Made by a program: the position numbers and the translations under genes | The notes under the pieces: generated by a model | Seen by the model: the letters and a program-made list of their open reading frames with translations, nothing else | Database searches by the model: none | Told to the model about the DNA's origin: nothing | Source: an uncultured Parabacteroides sp. | Lineage (GTDB): Bacteria > Bacteroidota > Bacteroidia > Bacteroidales > Tannerellaceae | Assembly (NCBI GenBank): GCA_944325345.1 | Contig: CALUZV010000016.1 | Span: forward strand, 18,260-82,259 | Reading direction: 5' to 3' | DNA: 64,000 nt | Shown: positions 57,736-64,000 of the stretch, piece after piece | How the letters are laid out: each line of letters begins with the position of its first letter | Numbering within the stretch: position 1 is the first letter of the stretch

Positions 57736-59064
57736 ATGAGGACATTTCGAATCGGGGGTATTCATCCACCCGAAAATAAATTGTCTGCCGGCAAAAAGAT
57801 AACCGCACTGGCTGCGCCCAAACAAGTAATCATTCCGTTGAGCCAACATATCGGTGCTCCCGCGCAGGCTGTAGTGAAGAAAGGCGATATGGTGAAGGTG
57901 GGTACGTTGCTTGCTAAGGTGGGCGGATTTGTATCGGCAAATATTCATTCGTCTGTTTCAGGAAAAGTAAACAAGATAGACAATGCAATTGACGCCAGCG
58001 GCTATCGGCGTCCGGCTGTGTTCATCGATGTCGAAGGCGATGAATGGGAAGAAACCATTGACCGTTCGGAAACGCTGGTGAAGGAATGCAACCTTTCGGC
58101 CAAAGAGATTATTGACAAGATTGCTGCAGCTGGCGTAGTCGGTATGGGTGGTGCCACCTTCCCGACACAAGTGAAGCTGATGCCGCCTCCAGGAAGCAAA
58201 GCGGAAATCGTCATCGTCAATGCCGTGGAATGCGAACCGTATCTGACGGCAGACCATTCGTTGATGCTGGCAAAGGGTGAGCAGATACTTGTCGGCGTTA
58301 CCATTCTGATGAAGGCTGTTGGTGTCAATAGAGCCGTGATTGGAATTGAGAATAACAAACCGGATGCTATTGCCCACATGCAGAAACTGGCGGCTCAATA
58401 TCCCGGCGTAGAGATTATGCCGCTCAAGGTAAAATACCCGCAAGGAGGCGAGAAGCAATTGATAGATGCCGTTATCGGAAAGCAAGTGAAAAGTGGCGCA
58501 TTACCTATTTCCGCAGGAGCTATTGTGCAGAATGTCGGGACAGTATATGCCGTTTACGAAGCTGTCCAGAAGAACAAACCGTTGTTCGAACGTGTGGTAA
58601 CGGTAACTGGCAAAGCGGTGAAAGAACCCTCCAATTTCTTGGTTCGTATGGGTACACCTATCAGCGTCTTGATAGAAGCTGCTGGTGGTATGCCGGAGAA
58701 TACCGGGAAAATTATCGGCGGCGGTCCGATGATGGGTAAAGCATTGATAAGTGCAGAAGTGCCGGTGTGCAAAGGAAGTTCAGGTATTCTTTTGATGACG
58801 AAAGAAGAATCTGTCCGCAAGCCGATGCACGATTGCATTCGTTGTGCGAAGTGTGTAAGTGCCTGCCCGATGGGATTGAATCCGGCTTTCTTGATGAAGG
58901 CTACGGTTTATCAGAATTGGGAAATGGCGGAGAAAGAAAATATTCAAGATTGTATCGAGTGTGGTTCGTGCAGCTATACTTGCCCGGCATATCGTCCGTT
59001 GCTGGATAATATCCGAGTGGGAAAGGCCAAGGTGATGGGCATCATTCGTGCGAGAAAGAAATAA
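57736..59064 (+). CDS. rnfC: Rnf complex subunit C
   Basis: A 442-residue peripheral subunit with the NADH/FMN-binding SLBB-like fold: GGIHPPENK at the start, VGMGGATFPTQVKL, VNAVECEPYLTADH, and YPQGGEKQL, all typical of RnfC. Two 4Fe-4S motifs lie near the C-terminus, CIRCAKCVSACPM and CIECGSCSYTCPA. It is shorter than gamma-proteobacterial RnfC, which has a long C-terminal extension missing here. It exchanges electrons with NAD(H). Confidence 0.96.
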   Translation: MRTFRIGGIHPPENKLSAGKKITALAAPKQVIIPLSQHIGAPAQAVVKKGDMVKVGTLLAKVGGFVSANIHSSVSGKVNKIDNAIDASGYRRPAVFIDVEGDEWEETIDRSETLVKECNLSAKEIIDKIAAAGVVGMGGATFPTQVKLMPPPGSKAEIVIVNAVECEPYLTADHSLMLAKGEQILVGVTILMKAVGVNRAVIGIENNKPDAIAHMQKLAAQYPGVEIMPLKVKYPQGGEKQLIDAVIGKQVKSGALPISAGAIVQNVGTVYAVYEAVQKNKPLFERVVTVTGKAVKEPSNFLVRMGTPISVLIEAAGGMPENTGKIIGGGPMMGKALISAEVPVCKGSSGILLMTKEESVRKPMHDCIRCAKCVSACPMGLNPAFLMKATVYQNWEMAEKENIQDCIECGSCSYTCPAYRPLLDNIRVGKAKVMGIIRARKK

Positions 59065-59077
59065 AGACAGATAGTAT

Positions 59078-60049
59078 ATGGAAAATAGTTTGTATATCTC
59101 GCCGTCGCCCCATATTCACGGAGGCGACAGCATTAGCAAAAATATGTATGGGGTACTGATTGCCCTTGTGCCGGCATTCTTGGTATCTCTTTACTTCTTT
59201 GGATTAGGAGCCTTGATTGTAACGGCAACGTCGGTGGTGGCGTGCGTATTGTTCGAGTACCTGATCCAGAAGTTCCTGATGAAGAAAGAACCAACCATTT
59301 GCGATGGTTCTGCAGCTTTGACGGGTGTCTTGCTGGCCTTCAATTTGCCCTCCAACTTGCCAATCTGGATTATCTTGATTGGTGCATTGGCGGCGATTGG
59401 TATCGGTAAGATGTCATTTGGCGGTTTGGGTAATAACATATTCAATCCGGCGTTGGTCGGTCGTGTATTCTTATTGATATCCTTCCCGGCTCAGATGACG
59501 ACCTGGCCGCTTGTAGATGCCTTGAACGCATTCCCGATGACTTATACGGATGCCGAGACCGGAGCAACGGTGCTTTCTTTGATGAATGAAGGGGCTTTGA
59601 CTCAATTACCCTCTTATACTGATATGTTTTTAGGGTGTAAAGGCGGTAGTTTGGGTGAAGTAAGTGCGATAGCCTTGTTGCTTGGCTTTGCCTTCATGTT
59701 GTGGAAGAAGATAATCACTTGGCATATTCCGGTTGCTGTCATTGTAACGGTATTTGTATTTACAGGAATTATGCATCTGGTGAATCCTGCACAGTATGCA
59801 AGCCCGCTTATTCATATTCTGTCAGGCGGTTTGTTGTTAGGAGCAATCTTTATGGCAACGGACTATGTTACTTCTCCGATGACGAAGAATGGTATGTTGA
59901 TTTATGGAGTGGGCATCGGTTTGCTGACTTCAATCATACGTCTCTTCGGCTCCTATCCGGAAGGTATGTCATTCGCCATTTTGATTATGAATGCATTGAC
60001 TCCGTTGATTAATACCTATGTTAAACCCAATCATTTTGGAGGGAAGTAA
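59078..60049 (+). CDS. rnfD: Rnf complex subunit D
   Basis: A 323-residue membrane protein with about 9-10 segments. It starts SPSPHIHGGDSISKNMYGVLIAL, with GKMSFGGLGNNIFNPALVGRVF and the flavinylation region MATDYVTSPMTKNG, where Thr is the expected FMN acceptor attached by ApbE. RnfD is the NqrB homologue. It follows rnfC by 13 bp. Confidence 0.96.
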   Translation: MENSLYISPSPHIHGGDSISKNMYGVLIALVPAFLVSLYFFGLGALIVTATSVVACVLFEYLIQKFLMKKEPTICDGSAALTGVLLAFNLPSNLPIWIILIGALAAIGIGKMSFGGLGNNIFNPALVGRVFLLISFPAQMTTWPLVDALNAFPMTYTDAETGATVLSLMNEGALTQLPSYTDMFLGCKGGSLGEVSAIALLLGFAFMLWKKIITWHIPVAVIVTVFVFTGIMHLVNPAQYASPLIHILSGGLLLGAIFMATDYVTSPMTKNGMLIYGVGIGLLTSIIRLFGSYPEGMSFAILIMNALTPLINTYVKPNHFGGK

Positions 60050-60050
60050 G

Positions 60051-60686
60051 ATGGAAAAGTTGAAATCTACATTACCGAATATGCTTCTGTCTTTGACCGT
60101 GATTTGTATCGTAGCTAGTGCGGTGTTGGCAAGTGTAAATCAATTGACCGCCGGACCAATTGCTGCAAGTAAGGCTGCGAGCTTGGAGGCTGCCGTCAAG
60201 GAGGTTGTCCCTGAGTTTGATAACAAACCGACGGAAGAAGCTTATATGGCTGCAACGAGCGATGGCGATTCGTTGAAAATTTATCCGGCTAAAAAAGACG
60301 GAGAATTGGTTGGTGTTGCTGTCGAAAGTAGTACGCAGAAAGGCTTTAGCGGCGAAATAAAAGTGGTTGTGGGCTTTGATGTCGAAGGTAAGTTGTTGAA
60401 TTATTCCGTTCAGCAGCATTCCGAGACTCCGGGCTTGGGTTCGAAAATGCAAGAATGGTTCCGAACCGATAAAAATAATCAGTCGGTTATTGGCCGTACA
60501 CTTACTGCTGATGGTTTGAAGGTAACAAAAGATGGTGGCGATGTGGACGCAATCACGGCTGCCACGATTTCAAGCCGCGCTTTCTTGGATGCCATAAATC
60601 GGGCTTACAGCGCCTATAAAAGTGCCGATATGATAAGTGCTGCGACATCAAATAATAATGAGAAAGGAGGAAACGACCATGAATAA
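60051..60686 (+). CDS. rnfG: Rnf complex subunit G
   Basis: ATG 60051, directly behind GGAGGGAAG, gives 211 residues. One N-terminal membrane segment is followed by a periplasmic FMN-binding domain with QQHSETPGLGSKM and the flavinylation site DAITAATISSRA (Thr172), the modified form of the S/T-G-A-T motif. Attachment of FMN requires ApbE. It overlaps rnfE by 8 nt. Confidence 0.95.
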   Translation: MEKLKSTLPNMLLSLTVICIVASAVLASVNQLTAGPIAASKAASLEAAVKEVVPEFDNKPTEEAYMAATSDGDSLKIYPAKKDGELVGVAVESSTQKGFSGEIKVVVGFDVEGKLLNYSVQQHSETPGLGSKMQEWFRTDKNNQSVIGRTLTADGLKVTKDGGDVDAITAATISSRAFLDAINRAYSAYKSADMISAATSNNNEKGGNDHE

Positions 60687-61266
60687 TAACTTGATAAAAG
60701 TCTTTTTGAATGGACTGATTAAAGAGAATCCGACCTTCGTGTTGCTGTTGGGTATGTGTCCGACATTGGGTACGACTTCTTCAGCTTTGAATGGCATGAG
60801 TATGGGATTGGCTACTATGTTTGTCTTGATTTGTTCCAATGCAGCCATTTCTGCGTTGAAGAATCTGATTCCGGATATGGTGCGTATTCCTTGTTTTATT
60901 GTGGTCATTGCTACTTTCGTAACGGTAGTACAGATGGCAATGGAGGCTTACGTCCCGGCTCTGTATGCAAGTTTGGGTTTGTTTATCCCCTTGATTGTGG
61001 TGAATTGTATTGTGCTTGGACGTGCCGAGGCTTTTGCTGCAAAGAACAGCGTTATCTCTTCTGCTTTTGATGGTCTGGGGATAGGTTTAGGATTTACCTT
61101 GGGCTTGACTTGCTTGGGTGCTGTTCGCGAATTGCTGGGCACGGGAAAGTTGTTTGGCTTGACATTGATGCCTGACAGTTATGGCTCATTGGTATTTGTT
61201 TTAGCTCCTGGTGGTTTCATTGCGCTGGGGTATTTGATTGCTATTGTAAATAAAATGAAGAAGTAA
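60679..61266 (+). CDS. rnfE: Rnf complex subunit E
   Basis: ATG 60679 (behind AAAGGAGG) gives 195 residues with six membrane segments. It begins with LIKVFLNGLIKENPTFVLLLGMCPTLG, has PLIVVNCIVLGRAEAFA with a conserved Cys, and GTGKLFG near the end. RnfE and RnfA are homologous integral subunits arranged as inverted pairs and share an intramembrane iron-sulfur site through Cys residues. Overlaps rnfG. Confidence 0.96.
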   Translation: MNNNLIKVFLNGLIKENPTFVLLLGMCPTLGTTSSALNGMSMGLATMFVLICSNAAISALKNLIPDMVRIPCFIVVIATFVTVVQMAMEAYVPALYASLGLFIPLIVVNCIVLGRAEAFAAKNSVISSAFDGLGIGLGFTLGLTCLGAVRELLGTGKLFGLTLMPDSYGSLVFVLAPGGFIALGYLIAIVNKMKK

Positions 61267-61272
61267 TAGGTT

Positions 61273-61848
61273 ATGGAATACATTTTAATATTTATCACGG
61301 CGGTCTTTGTCAATAATGTCGTACTATCTCAATTCTTGGGAATTTGTCCGTTCCTGGGCGTTTCTAAGAAAGTCGAGACGGCAATGGGTATGGGTGCGGC
61401 TGTAACCTTTGTATTGGCATTGTCAACTATTGTAACTTTCTTGATTCAAAAGTATGTCTTGGATGCTTTTGGGTTAGGTTTTATGCAGACCATCAGTTTT
61501 ATTTTGGTTATCGCTGCTTTGGTGCAGATGGTTGAAATCATTTTGAAGAAGGTTTCTCCGGCTTTGTATCAGGCGTTAGGTGTATTTTTGCCTTTGATTA
61601 CCACGAACTGCTGTGTGTTAGGTGTGGCTATTTTGGTAATCCAGAAAGATTATAATTTGTTGGAATCTGTCGTTTATGCTATTTCAACTGCATTGGGTTT
61701 TGCTTTAGCATTGGTGATTTTCGCAGGTATTCGCGAACAGCTTGCCATGACGAATGTTCCGAATGGGATGAAGGGAACACCGATCGCTTTGGTAACAGCC
61801 GGTTTGTTGGCTATGGCATTTATGGGATTCTCTGGAATTGGTGCATAA
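61273..61848 (+). CDS. rnfA: Rnf complex subunit A
   Basis: A 191-residue, six-segment protein: FITAVFVNNVVLSQFLGICPFLGVSKK, FLPLITTNCCVLG, and LVIFAGIREQLAM. It is the RnfE homologue and completes the operon order B-C-D-G-E-A typical of Bacteroidetes. The Cys residues in GICPFLG and NCCVLG are those that hold the membrane cluster. Confidence 0.96.
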   Translation: MEYILIFITAVFVNNVVLSQFLGICPFLGVSKKVETAMGMGAAVTFVLALSTIVTFLIQKYVLDAFGLGFMQTISFILVIAALVQMVEIILKKVSPALYQALGVFLPLITTNCCVLGVAILVIQKDYNLLESVVYAISTALGFALALVIFAGIREQLAMTNVPNGMKGTPIALVTAGLLAMAFMGFSGIGA

Positions 61849-61861
61849 AATTGTAAATCAT

Positions 61862-61918
61862 AAGTTGTGAGTTATGGGATAGGGGCTAAAAGCTCGTTCC
61901 CATAGCTCGCAGCTTTTA
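61862..61918 (+). terminator. Hairpin behind the rnf operon
   Basis: Arms AAGTTGTGAGTTATGGGA and TCCCATAGCTCGCAGCTT pair with few mismatches, followed by TTAATCTT. It starts 14 bp after rnfA and ends 16 bp before galE. Confidence 0.65.
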
Positions 61919-61933
61919 ATCTTATTATATATC

Positions 61934-62974
61934 ATGAAAGAAAAGATTTTAGTAGCAGGTGGAACTGGATATATCGGTTCTCATACCACTGTCGAGTTGC
62001 AGAATGCGGGATATGAGGTGGTTATTATCGATGATTTGTCTAATTCAAACATCGAGGTTCTGGATGGTATTGAAAGAATAACGGGGAAACGTCCTGCCTT
62101 TATTCAACTCGATTTGAAAGATCTGGAAGGTACTCGCAATGCGTTGAAAGCACATCCGGATATTCAAGGGGTTATTTTGTTTGCGGCGAGCAAAGCTGTC
62201 GGTGAGTCTGTGAAAATGCCTTTGAAATATTATCGGAATAATATTACGACATTAATTAATATCTTGGAGTTGATGCCTGAGTTCGGAATGAAGGGTATCG
62301 TGTTCTCTTCTTCATGTACAGTATATGGCCAGCCGGATGCTCAATATTTGCCAGTTACGGAAGAAGCTCCGATAAAGCCGGCTCTGTCTCCTTATGGAAA
62401 TACGAAACAGATTAACGAAGAAATTATCCAGGATACGATTCATGCGGGTGCTCCATTTAAGAGTATTATTTTACGCTATTTTAATCCGATAGGTGCGCAT
62501 CCTACTGCAGAGATTGGTGAGTTGCCGAATGGAGTTCCTCAGAATTTGATTCCTTATTTGACGCAGACGGCAATGGGGATTCGGAAGGAACTGAGTGTTT
62601 TTGGCGATGACTATAATACGCCTGATGGCTCTTGCATTCGCGATTATATTAATATTGTAGATTTGGCCAAAGCTCATGTGATTGCTATGGATCGCATGTT
62701 GCAGAATAAATCTGAAGAGAAAGTTGAGATTTTTAATTTAGGCACAGGGCAAGGTGTGTCTGTGCTGGAGTTGTTGCATACTTTCGAAAAGGCTACAGGC
62801 GTGAAGGTGCCTTATAAAATAGTTGGACGCCGTGAGGGGGATATCGAAAAGGTTTGGGCTAATCCTGCAAAGGCAAACAAGGTTTTGGGCTGGAAGGCTG
62901 AGGAATCTTTGGCTGATACGTTAAAATCGGCTTGGAATTGGCAAGTCCGTTTGAGAGAAAGAGGCATTCAATAA
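61934..62974 (+). CDS. galE: UDP-glucose 4-epimerase
   Basis: A 346-residue extended SDR enzyme: ILVAGGTGYIGSHTTVELQNAG, IDDLSNSN, VGESVKMPLKYYRNN, FSSSCTVYG, the pair YGNTKQINEEI (Tyr/Lys), RYFNPIGAHP, and CIRDYINIVDLAKAHV. It interconverts UDP-glucose and UDP-galactose. It lies behind the rnf operon but has its own gap with hairpin, so it is probably separately expressed. A 42-bp array starts 8 bp after its stop. Confidence 0.96.
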   Translation: MKEKILVAGGTGYIGSHTTVELQNAGYEVVIIDDLSNSNIEVLDGIERITGKRPAFIQLDLKDLEGTRNALKAHPDIQGVILFAASKAVGESVKMPLKYYRNNITTLINILELMPEFGMKGIVFSSSCTVYGQPDAQYLPVTEEAPIKPALSPYGNTKQINEEIIQDTIHAGAPFKSIILRYFNPIGAHPTAEIGELPNGVPQNLIPYLTQTAMGIRKELSVFGDDYNTPDGSCIRDYINIVDLAKAHVIAMDRMLQNKSEEKVEIFNLGTGQGVSVLELLHTFEKATGVKVPYKIVGRREGDIEKVWANPAKANKVLGWKAEESLADTLKSAWNWQVRLRERGIQ

Positions 62975-62981
62975 ATATGAA

Positions 62982-63374
62982 TCCAAGCGCACTGGAATCG
63001 TACTTTTACGTGTAAAAGTGCAAAACCAGCGTGCTTGAAAGCAAGATTTACGCGTAAAAGTGGTTTCCAAGCGTGCTGGAATCGTACTTTTACGTATAAA
63101 AGTGAAAAACCAGCGCGCTTGAAAGCAAGATTTACGCGTAAAAGTGGTTTCCAAGCACGCTTGAAACGTACTTTTACGTGTAAAAATGCAAAACCAGCGC
63201 GCTTGAATGTAATATTTACACTTAAAAGTGGCTTCCAAGCGTGCTTGAAACTTACTTTTACGTGTAAAAGTGAAAAACCAGCGTGCTTGGAAACAATATT
63301 TATACGTAAAAGTAGGTTTCAAGCGTACTGATTTCTCACTTTTAATATTAAGAGTGAGATTCCAGTATGCTTGT
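62982..63374. repeat. Tandem array, nine 42-bp units of two alternating types plus a partial
   Basis: Unit starts are 62982 and every 42 bp to 63318, then a partial unit to about 63374. Odd units begin TCCAAGCG and contain ACTTTTACGTGTAAAAGT; even units begin AACCAGCG and contain ATTTACGCGTAAAAGTGG. Each unit thus has two palindromes (CAAGCGTGCTTG-like and TTTACGCGTAAA-like) about 21 bp apart, and the higher-order period is 84 bp. Frames remain open on both strands because 42 is a multiple of 3; these ORFs are not genes. Confidence 0.93.
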
Positions 63375-63587
63375 TTTATTGATAAATAGGGAAATATAAT
63401 TAAAATGCCGCTTGGGTGGCAAAATGAATAGGAAAATCTAAGCCTTTAGACGGGAAAAAGGGTATTCCGAACCGATATATATAGTATTCTGCTCCCCTGA
63501 AGAATGAACATGCTTTTTAGAGCGATTGAAAACAGGGCTGGAAATGAGCATGAAATAATTTTCCTTGCAAATTTCTTCCCTAAATAT
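63375..63587. other. AT-rich spacer before rRNA promoters
   Basis: No coding, repeat or promoter signal that I can support in this stretch. Confidence 0.5.
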
Positions 63588-63618
63588 TTTGTCAGAATAA
63601 AAATACTCTCTACCTTTG
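63588..63618 (+). promoter_or_regulatory. rRNA operon promoter P1
   Basis: TTTG (63588-63591), 19 bp, TACCTTTG (63611-63618): an exact Bacteroidetes consensus about 310 bp before the 16S gene. Confidence 0.85.
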
Positions 63619-63747
63619 CACCCGCAATCGAGAGAGATGCGGTGCTAAAGATGCTGAAGAGGGGATTCTAAGAATCGACGATAGGTGAGGTTAGAGAGTC
63701 TAAGCGAAATCTGAAAATAGAGGAAGAGAAAAAAACTCTGGCGAAAA

Positions 63748-63780
63748 TTTGGAGGATAAACAAAAAACTCCGTATCTTTG
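63748..63780 (+). promoter_or_regulatory. rRNA operon promoter P2
   Basis: TTTG (63748-63751), 21 bp, TATCTTTG (63773-63780), about 150 bp before the 16S gene. The sequence 63781-63925 is the transcribed leader. Confidence 0.8.
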
Positions 63781-63925
63781 CGCCACGTTTTCGAAAAAAA
63801 CGATAGTGAGATCTTTGAGAGAATTACATATATCACACCAGTAGTACAAGACGAGGAAGAGACCGTCGAGACGAAGGTGCAGTAAAAACGGATCTTGGGC
63901 TAAAGAGATTAAAAAACAATTTATA

Positions 63926-64000
63926 ACAACGAAGAGTTTGATCCTGGCTCAGGATGAACGCTAGCGACAGGCTTAACACATGCAAGTCGAGGGGCAGCAC
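63926..64000 (+). rRNA. rrs: 16S ribosomal RNA, 5' end (cut by window edge)
   Basis: GAAGAGTTTGATCCTGGCTC at 63931 is the universal 16S 5' region, followed by GATGAACGCTAGCGACAGGC and TTAACACATGCAAGTCGAGG. The GCTAGCGACAGG variant fits Parabacteroides-type Bacteroidales better than Bacteroides (GCTAGCTACAGG). The exact mature 5' end is estimated to within a few bases. Confidence 0.97.

Noticed and set aside
62921..63331. Arg/Lys/Phe-rich repetitive frames in the array behind galE
   Set aside because: Same artefact of 42-bp palindromic units; no coding evidence.
63645..63836. Minus-strand 63-codon frame upstream of 16S rRNA
   Set aside because: Covers the rRNA promoter and leader; low-complexity peptide without motif.

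Overview
The window is chromosomal DNA of a gut-type Bacteroidales, most likely Parabacteroides or a close Tannerellaceae relative. Four things point there: the 16S rRNA 5' end at the right edge (GATGAACGCTAGCGACAGG type), the Bacteroidetes promoter grammar (TTTG, about 19-21 nt, TAnnTTTG) before many genes, a UpxY-type capsule locus behind an invertible promoter, and families typical of the phylum (DUF4924, DUF4469/HU-like, Rnf order B-C-D-G-E-A). The genus call rests on about 75 bases of 16S and is tentative.

Layout. 1-5329: 3' part of a repeat-rich (beta-helix-like) protein, then a PfpI/DJ-1 protein, a small tautomerase-like protein, a ThDP-dependent enzyme and an MFS carrier, all co-directional. 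5508-11540: AGE-family epimerase, glycogen debranching enzyme GlgX, two STAS proteins, an RsbW-like HATPase, a second DJ-1 protein and a VOC protein. 11541-14316: wreck of an RND efflux operon with internal deletions, ending at a tyrosine recombinase. 14313-25755: housekeeping and metabolism (MBL hydrolase, Mur-ligase-like protein, DUF4924, prfC, apbE, aroC, slyD, MalY/PatB-type C-S lyase, GH3 glucosidase, NTF2-like protein). 25923-31204: HxlR regulator, DUF3089 lipoprotein, purL. 31358-34123: toxin-antitoxin cluster with two Panacea/SocA antitoxins, a new-looking partner toxin, a frameshifted MqsR-like toxin and a lone HipB-like regulator. 34349-54648: capsule locus: invertible promoter (in the OFF orientation as read here), upxY, initiating sugar-phosphate transferase, rmlACDB between two DUF4469 paralogues, an AT-rich cassette with AAA ATPase, acyltransferase, flippase, polymerase and glycosyltransferases, then UDP-glucuronate epimerase-like gene, a ParE/RelE pair and ugd. 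54730-62974: metallophosphoesterase, RseC-like gene and the complete Rnf operon, galE. 63588-64000: tandem rRNA promoters and the start of 16S rRNA.

How it fits together: the capsule genes supply dTDP-L-rhamnose and UDP-GlcA/GalA type precursors and a Wzx/Wzy pathway with two rhamnosyltransferase-like enzymes, switched by DNA inversion and antitermination. ApbE encoded at 18.3 kb is the expected flavin transferase for RnfD/RnfG at 59-60.7 kb.

The most unusual structural signal is a set of six unrelated intergenic arrays of tandem palindromic units with unit lengths of 23, 41, 42, 23, 41 and 42 bp (5334, 12492, 19367, 42297, 55991, 62982). Five begin 2-36 bp after a stop codon. Sequences differ between arrays but the design is the same.
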